A DNA stretch of 64,000 nucleotides from the NCBI GenBank assembly GCA_047967505.1, contig CM106541.1; one strand, written 5' to 3'. The DNA comes from Dipteris shenzhenensis (taxonomy: Eukaryota > Polypodiophyta > Polypodiopsida > Gleicheniales). Positions within the stretch are counted from its first letter, which is position 1. Every line of letters begins with the position of its first letter. A program made the position numbers and the translations under genes. The notes under the pieces were generated by a model. The model had not been told where the DNA came from. It did not search any database and was given only the letters and a program-made list of their open reading frames with translations. Shown here one piece after another: positions 10,786-22,000 of this stretch.

Positions 10786-13333
10786 ATATGGTTAAAGACA
10801 GCATGCTATAAAAGGTAGAATGACATCATGACTCGAACATTGCAGCAAGGCAATTATGCATCCTCTAGAAGACAGGCTGATGATAGAAATGAGCATTTGT
10901 TTATGGTGCAGCACATGACCAATTCTATGACAAGTGCAGAAGAAGGCAATGATGTGTGGTATGTTGACACAAGTGCGTAAGACAAGACATGGAGTATGGA
11001 TGCAGGATGCAAAGAAAATGGAAAGACCAGGATTTTTGGAGATTGGTGATGATACTGCACATCCTATTGTGTAGATTGGTAAAATTCCTTTGTCTATGAA
11101 GGATGGGAAAAAGAAATATCTCTCTGATGTATTTCATGTCCCAAATATCACCAAGAACCTGGTTTCTATTGGTCAAATGGTTGAGCAAGGCTTGCAAGTC
11201 AGATTTGATCCTCATGGATGCTTTGTTGAGGATATGAAAAGTAAAGGTTGCTTGATAGCAAATGGGAAGAAGAAGGGCAAGATGTTTACATTTGATGCAG
11301 ACATGCCTGAATTGAGTGCAGCAATGTTTGCACATGGGACCAATGTAGTTGCAGATATTGATATCTGGCATAAACGCATTGGTCATGTTAATGTACGGCG
11401 ACTTAAATTAATGCATGCCTAAAATATTATTGCAGGATTGCCTAAGTTAAAGGTTGTAGAAATGCATATGGTATGTGAAGCCTGTCAATTTGGAAAATAT
11501 GCAAGGAAACCATTTCCTAGACATGTTCAAGAGAGTAAGAGGCCATTGGAATTAATTCACTCTGATGTGTGGACTACTAAAGCTACATCTATTGGAGGCT
11601 GTCATTATTTTGTCACTTTTATGAATGACTACAGCAGAAAAGTTTGGTTGTATTTTATGAAAAAGAAAAGTGAAGTGTTTAGGCATTTCAAAGCTCTTAA
11701 AGCTATGGTTGAGAAAGAAACAGGCATGCAAATAAAATGCCTAAGATCAGATGGAGGAGGAGAGACCAGATGCAGGGGAGAGTACCCCTCAAATGAGTTT
11801 GCAATGTTCATATAAGAGCATGGCATAAAGCAATAATATTCATGCAGTCATACCCCACAGCAAAATGGACTTGCAGAAAGGAAAAATGGGCATATTGGAG
11901 AGCTATCTCGTGCCATGCTCAACGAAAAAGACCTGCCAGATTATTATTGGGCTGAAGCAGTTGCTACAACAGTCTAAATAATGAACAGGACTCCCACTGT
12001 AGCAATACATGGCATGACGCCAAAGGAGAGGTATACTGGTAGGAAACCAGATATTTCTCATTTGAAAGTTTTTGGTTCCATTGCCTATGTTCATGTGCCA
12101 GATGAGTTGAGATCCAAGCTAGATCCAAAAGCTGAGAAGTGCATCTTTATTGGTTATTCTCTGCAGCAGAAAGTGTATAGATGCTATAACCCTTCTACTT
12201 TTAAGTTTACAATGAGTAGAGATGTTTTTTATGAGATGAGCAGTTGGTATAAACTAGTAAATGTGATTGATGATGTAGATGCACAAAATGGTAATGCTGC
12301 ACAGAATTCATAGCATCAATCACAAAATATTAGTGGACCTGTAGTGTCCTCTAGTAGTGATTCACATATTTTGCCATGGACATGAAGATTGAGATCAGGA
12401 GGATCTCCTCAAAGCAATGCAGATAGTGGTATGCAAGTATCACAAAAAGGAAAAGAGAAAGAAAATCAGCCCATAGTTGATGTGAATGCATGTCACTCTT
12501 ATGTGGACGGTGAATCCAGTGGCTCAGAACAGAGCCTTGATGATGAGTTGGGTATTCCTTTTGTTGTTACACCTAGAGTAAGGAAGACAAGGGATGTTTT
12601 GAGAGCACCTGGTAATGAGCCTATTTTGCACAAGTCTACCAGAGCTAGGTATCTTGTGGATAGGCTGAAATGTGATGGATTTATAGCCATTGACTATGCT
12701 TATATGGTCAAAGTGATACATGAACCAGAACCCACTTCTTCTAAGCAAGCCATGGGAAAAGAAAAATGGGAGAAAGCCATGGATGAAGAAATGGATGCCA
12801 TGGAAACAAATGCTACATGGAAATTGGTGCCTCTGCCTAAAGACAAGAATGCAATTGGCTACAAGTGGGTTTATAAGGTGAAGCACAATGCAGATGGTTT
12901 TGTGAATAGATACAAGGCAAGATTAGTTGTCAAGGGGTATGCACAGACATATGGCATTCATTATGAAGAAACATTCAGTCCGGTTGCAAGGATGGCAACC
13001 ATAAGAGTAGTCAATTCTATGGCTGCATTAAAGGGATGGTCTTTACATCAAATGGATGCAAAGAATGCTTTCTTGCATGGTGATTTGCAAGAAGAGGTCT
13101 ATATGGAGCAGCCACCAAGTTGTGTTCATGCTCTTCATCTTGTGTTTGTTTGCAGGTTGAAGAAAGCCTTGTATGGCTTGAAGCAAGCACCTAGAGCATG
13201 GTCTAACAAGATCGGATAGTATCTTGTCACTGTTGGCTTTTATATTTCCGAGGAAGATTTCTCACTTTATGTAAGAAAAACAGAGAATGGCATTATGCTG
13301 CTTGTCATTTATGTTAATGATTTAATCATCACA
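10786..13333 (+). pseudogene. copia pol of element A (protease, integrase, reverse transcriptase)
   Basis: After the target duplication the gag end resumes. The protease site is degraded (VWYVDTSA instead of a D-S-G motif). The integrase zinc part (WHKRIGHVNVRRL, CEACQFGKYARKPF) and catalytic blocks (HSDVWTTKA, RSDGGGE, NGLAERKN) are recognisable. A 15-bp insertion follows SDGGGE at about 11763. The reverse transcriptase runs from about 12770 ([43 protein letters not shown]). Its catalytic YVDD has become YVND. Several stops break the frame (about 11420, 11815, 11978, 12311, 13217). Confidence 0.88.
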
Positions 13334-14301
13334 GTTTATAAATTTATGGGTTCAGTGTTCAACCCTTATCACTCTTTTTGCCTTGTCTATATTGATGATA
13401 TACTTGTGTATAGTAAGGATCTTCCTTCCCACCTCAAACATTTGTAGATTGTATATGATCTCTTAAAAAGCAAAGGTCTTGCACTCTCGGCGAGCTCTCG
13501 GCTAAGAAAATTATTATCGAACAAGAGACTATAGAGTTTCTTGGTGTACATATTCATAAGGGTGCTATTCAGATACAAGATCACATTCTTAAGGCCCTCC
13601 TTGCCTTTCCAAACGAAATCCATGACCGGACTCAGCTCTAGCGTTTCCTTGGCTATCTTAACCATATTTCACCTTTCTATGAGTAGCTAGCCAAAGATCG
13701 ATTCCATCTACAACTGTGTTTACGTAAAGATGGACCCCCTTGGGGTGATGTTCAAACAGAAGCTATCCAACACATCAAGGAGAAAATCTAGAAGTTGCCC
13801 TTGCTCAACATCCCCTCTGCCATAGGTACCCTGGTCATTGAAACTGATGCATCGAACCAATTTTTGGGTGCAATGTTACTTGAGAAAACCTCGACACAAG
13901 AAATCATTTGTAATTTCCGATCAGGCATGTTCCAAGGTGCTGAATTAAACTATCACTCTATACAAAAAGAAATCCTTGCCGTTAAACATGCCATCCAAAA
14001 GCTCGAACTCTTTATCCTCAATCGAGAGTTCATTGTGCGGACCGACAATCAAAACTTCAAAACTTTCTGCACACGACGCATTGACAAACAAATCGTAAGA
14101 GGCCACCTTGCCCAATGGCAAGAATTCTTCACCATGTATGATTTCACTGTCGAATGGAAAAAAGGCAGCACTAATGTCCTTCTTGACATGTTATCATCTG
14201 AAGGTGCTCCTTTTTGGGCCACCCACAATAATGGATTACTTCTACCCATAGGAAATGGCCCCGGGATTGTTGGATCTCTATCCTCCTATCATGATGATTA
14301 G
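13334..14301 (+). pseudogene. endogenous caulimovirid: reverse transcriptase end and RNase H
   Basis: The frame begins inside the palm of a pararetroviral reverse transcriptase (YIDDILVYS), passes the connection region and reaches an RNase H with ETDAS and VRTDNQN motifs. The Leu/Phe pattern and the gap between domains fit Caulimoviridae better than Ty3/gypsy. Four stops lie between 13447 and 13790; 13795-14301 is open for 168 codons. No virus particle functions are implied: this is an old integrated copy. A second copy of the start of this segment lies inverted at 15004-15201. Confidence 0.75.
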
Positions 14302-15003
14302 ACACTATCGACATTGGATAAGACCTTCATCATGACCATGTACAAATATTCTCTAGTGATTAGACACTGCCTAAAGTCCCAAGTAAGACCTTCACCTTTA
14401 TGTCATATCATATGTAAAAAGATGCTGCAAAACAACCAGTACCTCAGTGCGCAAACACTGTACTTAGTGCTCCACTCTTGGAAGTGCGATTAAGACGACC
14501 ACTCACAAGGCCACTAGCTCCTTGCTATATAAGAGCATCCTCGGCTCATTCTCAAGGCAGAGTCTGCCTTTGAGAGCTCTTGTATCTTCAACCTTTTCAT
14601 CATATTTCCAAGCTTCCAAGCCTCCTTGCCTCGAGTTCTTTTGTGCCCTTACCTTCAACTCTTCTACACTCCTCGCGTGCCTTCTCCATACTTCCTTCTT
14701 CCATTTGATGATATCCCTTTCCGCGTTACTTACGAGCTCTTCTGCACTTCCGAACGCTCATCCCCTCTCTTAAGCACTTCTCCTTCTACCAAGTTTCCAG
14801 TTTACGTTTGTTTCATCCAGGCTTCCTCACCTAGCTTCACTTTCTCTCTTTCTCTCGGCATTATCCTCAGCTCCTGCACTTTCTCCATCTATTGTTCTTC
14901 TATCTGCTACATTTCATATCGCCCTCCGCCAATCGGTTGTTTCCTGGATCCATTTAAGATAATGTTGAGGAAGTTCCTACTATTCCTTTCATTCCTCTAG
15001 ATC
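14302..15003 (+). promoter_or_regulatory. candidate caulimovirid intergenic promoter and leader
   Basis: There is no coding similarity here. A TATA box TATATAA at 14526-14532 lies in a context like the pararetroviral pregenomic promoter. About 20 bases downstream an almost perfect inverted repeat (14551-14574, stem CTCAAGGCAGA / TCTGCCTTTGAG) falls where the RNA start would be. A pyrimidine-rich leader continues to about 15000. Position directly after RNase H fits the gene order of simple caulimovirids. Activity is inferred. Confidence 0.5.
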
Positions 15004-16397
15004 CTACGGTACACCAAGAAACTCTATGGTTTCTTGCCCGATCATAATCTTCTTGGTAGAGAGAGCAAGGCCTTTATTTTTCAAGAGATCATAAACAATC
15101 TGCAAATGTTTGAGATGAGAAGGGAGATCCTTACTATACACTAGAATATCATCAATATAAACAAGATAGAAAGAATGATAAGGCCTAAAGATTGAATCCA
15201 TAAATTTCTAGAATTCGACTGGTGTTGTCTTCAATGCGAATGGGAGGACATTCCATTGGTAGAATCCTTGAGGGACCACAAACCCAGTCTTATGGCGATC
15301 TTCAGGTAGGAGGCCTACTTGTCAAAATCTAGCTTTAAGATCAAACTTTGAGAAGATCATGGAGCCGTTGATCTTCTGCATCAGATATTCCTTATTAGGA
15401 ATGGGATAAGAGAGTGAGAGCAAACATTTGTTAAGGGGCTTATAGTTGATTACAAGCCGCTTTTTCCCTCTTTTCTGCTCAAAATGTTTATTCACATAAA
15501 AGGCAACTACAGCCCATTCGAGCGAGACTGAGAAATAAGACTCATTTCAAGAAGCTAAGAAATTTCTTGGTTGCAGAGTGCTCGATCTTGTTGAGTAAAC
15601 CCGTATGGGCTTTCTTTAAAAGGCTTTGACCCATCACGGAGAGGCAAGGAAATCTGATGCTGAAATATGTGTTTAAATGCAAGAGGAGACTCACTACTAC
15701 AGTCTTGAACAAACCGTTCTTGCATTTGTTGGAGAGAAGAGAGCATATGCAGAGTATGTGTGCACGTGCGCAAGCTCTTCTGTTCTTCATTATGGAGAAG
15801 ACCCTTAATGTAGGCGTCTAGTTAAGCACCATCCATTGGTTGTTGTGCATCTTCAAAAGGCTAGGGACTGAACTCAATTGCCACGGGAAGTGGAGAGGCC
15901 TCAAGTGTTGGAGCAAATTTTGATGGGGGCTCTGTAAATGGTGAGGCAGGAACGCACTTGTTGACAATCTGGAGATCTTCATCCCGGGGTTTAAGCACTT
16001 TCTTGAGTTGTTTGCGAGCGAGGATATGCACAAGTGAGCCACCAATTATTAGCACCATTTCACTAGTAGAGAAACGGAAAGGAAGGTGGCGGTTAAGGAA
16101 ATCAGTGCCAATGACTAAATCAACTCCTTGAGATTCAAGCTGGTAAAAGTCAATAGTAGTAGGGTGGTTTGCCAGAGAGAGAGAAATCTGGGAAGCAAAC
16201 AGTTTGCGGGTGACTATTCCTCTACCCATTGTAGAACCTTTCATCTGCTTGTGTTCATCAAGGGTCTGTCAGCAGTGAGATGGAAGGGCATGGTATTTAC
16301 AAACATTAAAACCGGATCCTGTATCAACCAAGGCAATTAGAAAATATGGAACAATACCATCAAGGCGAATCTGGACTCGAATAAGCACTTTTTAAGA
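15004..16397 (-). pseudogene. endogenous caulimovirid: protease and first part of reverse transcriptase
   Basis: Read on the minus strand from 16397, an aspartic protease with the D-T-G site (16318-16326) and a VIGTDFLNRHLPF block is followed by the linker and the reverse transcriptase up to the YIDDILVYS region at about 15120-15150. The copy ends abruptly at 15004. Frames 16244-15861, 15790-15542 and 15201-15004 show that stops and frameshifts separate the parts. Together with 13334-14301 it covers protease to RNase H, overlapping only around the active site, but in opposite orientation. Confidence 0.72.
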
Positions 16398-16815
16398 CCC
16401 ACTTGGGGATGATAGAGAAAGAGTTGAGGGCCTTCATTTGGAAGAGAACCAAATGGAAGTGGCTCTCTTGGTCTATCCTATGCGCACCTAAGAATCAAGG
16501 GGGATTTGGAATTCCAGATCTAAGAAGGCGATCTACGGCCTTCCTGATGAAACTGTGGGTTCAGTTTCTAACTCAAAGGAACCATGGGCAGGGTTTCTCG
16601 AGGATGCAATTCGAAGATTGAGTGTCAGCCACTTTCCAAGAATGGACATGTGGACTAAAGTCTTTTCGATAGCCCCACTCAGGATGAAGTCTAGCTTCCT
16701 TAGCAAGCTGGTGGCAGTGTGGAAGGAAGGTATTGCCACGCTACGGTGGAAGGGCCTCCGTGCAAGTAATGCTGATTTCTTTCGAGTAATATATAAGTCT
16801 TTCAAAAAAAATTAA
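16398..16815 (+). pseudogene. LINE ORF2 C-terminal fragment
   Basis: The frame shows IEKELRAFIWKRTKWKWLSW and APKNQGGFGIPDLRRRSTA, the region after the reverse transcriptase of plant L1-type LINEs (family pattern F-W, W, P-K-GGLGI-DL). A one-base shift near 16560 moves the frame to SKEPWAGFLEDAIRRL and on to RMKSSFLSKLVAVWKEGIA. It stops about 125 bases before the SPEF1 start, so it may lie in that gene's promoter or 5' UTR. It could belong to the same family as the minus-strand LINE at 40250-41580. Confidence 0.7.
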
Positions 16816-16939
16816 AATAGCGGTTTGAAGCGGTTAAAAGACACAAACAAGGACGTATGCCGCGGGTTTTTGAAAGGAAGAAAAAGCTTGCATTTTTAGA
16901 CTTCTCGCCAAAAATCGTCCTTTCCTACACACATGAGAG

Positions 16940-18825
16940 ATGGATATCTCCAATGAGGAGCTTCCCAGCCTCTACTCCTGGGTCCGTGTCCTCCATTTCA
17001 CTGGATTTCGGTACCTCATGATTGTCGATATTCACAATCATCAACGGAATGGATTTGCTACAGATTTTGTGTGCGCGGGAGAGCGCGTGTGTGTGTCTCA
17101 GAGAGAGAGAGAGGGCGATTAATTCGACGTGGTTCTGATCTACAGGTTGACAGCATACCCCTATCGAGACCGAAGCGGAGCATTGCCAGGGACTTTAGTG
17201 ATGGAGGTACATGCTACCCTGAATACATCCCAGTTTTGGAAAATTTCGTTGATCGATAATGCGCTTAGATAATTATTGACCTCCCGAATGGATCTTGCAC
17301 AAATGACAATACCCGAACTGCTTAGAAACGCATAAGGATCAAGAAGCTTACCGAAGGCCGTTTCGGCTCTAAGCTTAGTCGAAAAATACGATGTTTTTCT
17401 GTGTCCCTCTGCCTTATTCAATGTGCCCATAAATTATGTTAAATCCGGTCCCAGTAAGCCATAAGCTGAAACCATGGTTAGAGAATTTGGATTTTCTCCA
17501 ATTGTGTTTACTTCCCCTCTTTCTATGCAGTGCTTGCAGCAGAAGTCGTTGCTAATTATTGTCCCAAATTGGTGGACATCCACAACTACAGTCCTGCAAA
17601 TAGCTTGGCTCAAAAGATTTACAACTGGACTACTCTAAACAGTACGATGATGCACTTTATAGACTATTTAGCCATTTCTCCCACTTTGTTCTCTATTGAA
17701 GATTAATGAAAGTAGTCAGCATCGTAATAAGATAAAATTGATGTTTACAGGGGACAGTTTTGTTATTGTAACTCTCATCGCATCATTCTCTTTCAATAAT
17801 ACTGACATAAACGTCCATTTCTGTGCTCAACTTGACGTGGGGGAAGTCTGTGCGTACTCTGTAAAAACATTTTTCCACAGGCTAAGGGTGTGTACTGTTT
17901 AAAGTGTTCTCTGAATTATAGAATACTGTTTTGAAATTTTGCACAGCCAAGGTGTTCAGGCGTCTGAACTTTTCATTATCAAAGGAAGATATTGAAGCTG
18001 TTGCAAATGCTGAACCCATGGTTGTAGAGAGGATACTAAAATTAATGAAGTACAAGGTAAGAACTTGCAAACTCATTTCTTATAGAGTGATTTGAGAGGT
18101 CGTTGCACTTTAAGCCACTGCATTTTGATAAATAAGAGGTCTCAATTCAGTATGTTATGTCTTAAAAAGAACACTTATTAGTGGAGAGCTAGATTATTAA
18201 TTTTGTTTTATTTCTTGCATTTTATTTTTCTCATAGTAGTATTTGGTGCATTTTATTTTTCTCATAATAGTATTTGGTGCATTTTTAGATTGCCAAACAC
18301 AAACCCAACACAAATAAAGGTTATAAAGAAACTGCCAAAGAAGAAATGAACAATTCACATTGCAGTCCCGCAGGTGACGTCCCCAGTATGGCAATACTCA
18401 GCACCTTCTCTGACTGTAATTTCATGTAAGATGTTTCCAAAAGTGATGCTAATGGTTCTAGTCATACCATGATATTTTGTGCTTCTCTTTTTATATATAT
18501 TGAGAGTTAAGAGAGAGAGACCTCAAACAATATTTTGCAAAACGTAGAAGTAACATATTTTCCCTCTTTGCTGGAAGTACTGTATATTTTCCTGATAGCA
18601 TCTTTAGTATGGATCCTGATGAGTATGACCTGACTGCATGCTCTCTAGCAAAGTGACGGTCACCATGCTACTTTTTGAATGTCTTTGGGGCCTTTCAGAT
18701 CAAGGTGGATGTAAATGCTCACATCTGAGTGCTTAAAAGCGAGAGGCTGAAAACGATGCATGTTATCTATGTCTGGATGTTGCATGTCTTTCAATGTTTG
18801 ATTTTTCTGTCTGATTGAAAAGGCA

Positions 18826-18866
<41 letters not shown>

Positions 18867-19000
18867 TCCATGGGAGACCAACAGGTCTATGGAACAGCAA
18901 AAACATCAGCTAATACATCCCCAAGGAGTGCAAAAAAGCAACCCCATTATTTAAAGTACCTACATATAGTCTGAAACACATAACCGCCATACATAGTGTG

Positions 19001-19081
<81 letters not shown>

Positions 19082-22000
19082 TATGATGGAGACCAGACAT
19101 GGTCTTTGGGACCCAAGTCTGCCAGTCCATGCACCTTTTTCCGGTGAGAGATTGGTGCATATATGTGCATGTAGTGCTAGCATCGATGTGTTTGTCTAGT
19201 TCCTCTGCTTAAGATTTTGTGTTGTCAGTATGTTGTTCTGTACAAAAATGAAGACTACTTTCCCTCTTCCTCCTTGGTCGTTGTCTTGGATGTTTTATTT
19301 CTCCATCTGAGCTTGCCTGTATTTGAATACCTACAAGAGACAAGTCTGGATGGCTGTGTTGTGCACTTGCTGAAAGAGATCAGAGAAGCAACTTTCTGTT
19401 GTGGGTTTTTGATGTGCCTTTCCCTTAGAAGTACGTGGGGCATTCCATGAAAGCGTGCTGCTTACTTCTATACTGCCCAACTTTTGTGGGTCCTTCCAAG
19501 AGGTCCTATCTTATCTCCCCATCTCACATCTCCAGTGGTGAGATCTTGTTCAAACACATCCAAATTTTTTCTTGATTTCTCTATAACCATTTTCAGTACA
19601 AAAACTGAGCTTGCACTCGGGATCAATATGGGAGCTGATGAGAGATGTGGCTCAGTTCTTCCTCTTTTAGTATGATTTAACTGGATCAGCATCTTTCTGA
19701 GGGTCTGCAAGTAATTCTTCTCCCTAAATGAACCTGAAGATTCTTGCTCCACCTACTGGACCATTGTTTCTTGTCTGTGGCTCACCTTATCTGCAAGATT
19801 CTGCTCTTGCTCATTTTTGTAATTTGGAGCTGGCATTGTAAGATATTTTTCACAATCTATGCTCGGGCATTTCATGGACTTTGTGCAAGCACATTGAAAT
19901 CCACAGTGACACGGCTCCACAAAGAGGGCCATGTGTTCAAAGTCCCTGGCATCGACAGTGTAGAGCTTCCACAGCCATGCCATCAAGGGCCGAATTCCGT
20001 TTCATGTGCAACATTTCCCTGAGCACCGCCAATGAAGTGCAATTGCAGCTAAGGCCACCCAGATGACGTCATGACCAGACCCCACCATAATCTTGAGCCA
20101 GGATCAGAAGGTCCCCTCCTGCACCACCTGTCAAAGTTGCACCAAATTTTCAAGCAGTCATTAAAACCAAACACTTGTCCTTCCTGTCCTTCCTTCACCC
20201 ACCACTTGGCCTGATCACCCAACCCTTGGCCCATTTTCTTTCTGCATTGAGTTGTCTCCTTCCTACCTTGGAGCCCCTATCTATCCTCATCCTTTAGGAG
20301 ACACCTAGAAGGGATAAAGGTCAGGATCACGTAAGTACTTAATAAAATGGAGCTGCCTCTACACTCCCTGGGAGCTGCCCTGTGCTCTCCCTAAGCTGAT
20401 GTAGTAGATGGCTTTCATGTTGTCCCATAGACCTCTTGGTCTCCCGTGGACGTTAATGGACTTTCTTTCTTTCTTTCTTTCTTTCTTAAGGCTGCTGTAT
20501 CTCCAACTCCACCTTCAAGCCGTTCGATCTCCCAGGCTGCCTGCTGGCTGCGTCGTCCTTTGCTCAGGCTCCCCTTTCGCTCCCTTTTTTGCTACTTGCA
20601 CCTAAGTGGAGCTTCTTCTTGATACTCCCCAGTCACCAAATGCATCCAATGCAAGTCTAACTTTTTCCATGGACAGTATCTCAGTTGTACAGCCTTGTCA
20701 TTTAGAGGGTTACCTGAGTACTATTTATGATTTCTTCCCCCTCTGAATTCTGAATTTATTTTTAGTGTGGGAACAGCAAAGGCATGCTGAACTTATTGCC
20801 TTTTCCTAGTGTCACACCGAATCTTTTGATGCAAGCTGATGCAAGCGCCTGCCCATTGGATCGGAGAGCCAGAGCCACTGAAGAATGATCCTGTTGTGGA
20901 CCTTCTTTTTGGAAGACCCCAAATAGAAGACCCCTCTTATAGAATCCTGGGGACCACTTTCGCTACTTTCAAGTCCCAAACACTTCTACATGTCTCAAGT
21001 AGTTGGCCATGTAGTCTATAAAGAGATTGAGCCTCAATGTAGGCCTGCAATTTTTCCAATCTCGCTTAAGTCATATTTTAATACTTTATGTTGAGCTGAC
21101 ATTTGGAGCTGGTTGCTAAATCACTCGTGATTCAATGTACTTGTCATCTTCAAAGGACACGTGGGATGAGCTGGAAAAGATTTAGAAGCAAGTCCTCACA
21201 AGCTTCATGCAAACAATGCTATATTCCACCCTCCTAGTGGAATGGCGATGATACCCCTAGAAATCCTAGGGCTAGACAGGAAGAATTGATTGCACATTGT
21301 TTATTAATGTACCCTTGGCCTTAACTTAAAGAATTCTGTGGCATTGGCTCCTGGCTTGTGTCAGAACATTGGGTAGGGGCTCTGAAGACTGAGCCGTAGA
21401 TCCCATATTTAGGCATGTAGGCGATATCTTGTATTTGTGAAACCCTAGCAAATCCTCATCATTGAATACTTGATGATAGAGATCTCACCTTGTTGAACCA
21501 TATGGATCCTGGATCTGAACATGGTGTGAGAGGCAGGGCTCCTTTTCAGCGTCCTTGGAGCTGTGCTCCTACTTTGGAAGCTGATGGTCCTGGAGGTTTG
21601 ATACATAGTAGCCAAGTTCGCTCACAAAAATTGGGCTACCAAGGGTGGCCATTGAAGCTGGACATCAAAATTTGGCTATCTATCTTGTCATCAATTTGGT
21701 CATTCCAATATGGGCCATCGATCCTAGCTATCCAACCTGGGCCATTGGTTTGACCATCAAGCTGGTCATGGAAATCAAATGTTGATGTGGCCATCGAAGC
21801 TAGCCCTCAAATGTGGCCATCAATTTGGGCCACCGATCAGGGGTACTAGTTACCCAACACAATGAAAAAAACCTTCTATTAGAAAGCTTGAGAAGTGATA
21901 CAGATCAACAGTCCATGAAATGCTTGACCAATCCAAAGGGACAGCCGACTATTATGCAACTTGCTTTTGAGGACCCCATCTCACTACCTAGGGTATCTAG

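Larger units (their letters stand above)
7376..13333 (+). mobile_element. copia element A, 3' end lost, with a nested copia inside gag
   Basis: Order: 5' LTR, leader (7717-8262), gag, protease remnant, integrase, reverse transcriptase. A second member of the family (9070-10785) interrupts the gag zinc knuckle. The element stops in the reverse transcriptase at about 13333, where caulimovirid sequence begins; RNase H and the 3' LTR are missing. Stops and lost catalytic residues make it inactive. Confidence 0.9.

Noticed and set aside
13334-14301. Assignment of the viral fragment to Ty3/gypsy
   Set aside because: Motif wording around the active site, connection and RNase H fits caulimovirids better, and a promoter region rather than integrase follows RNase H.
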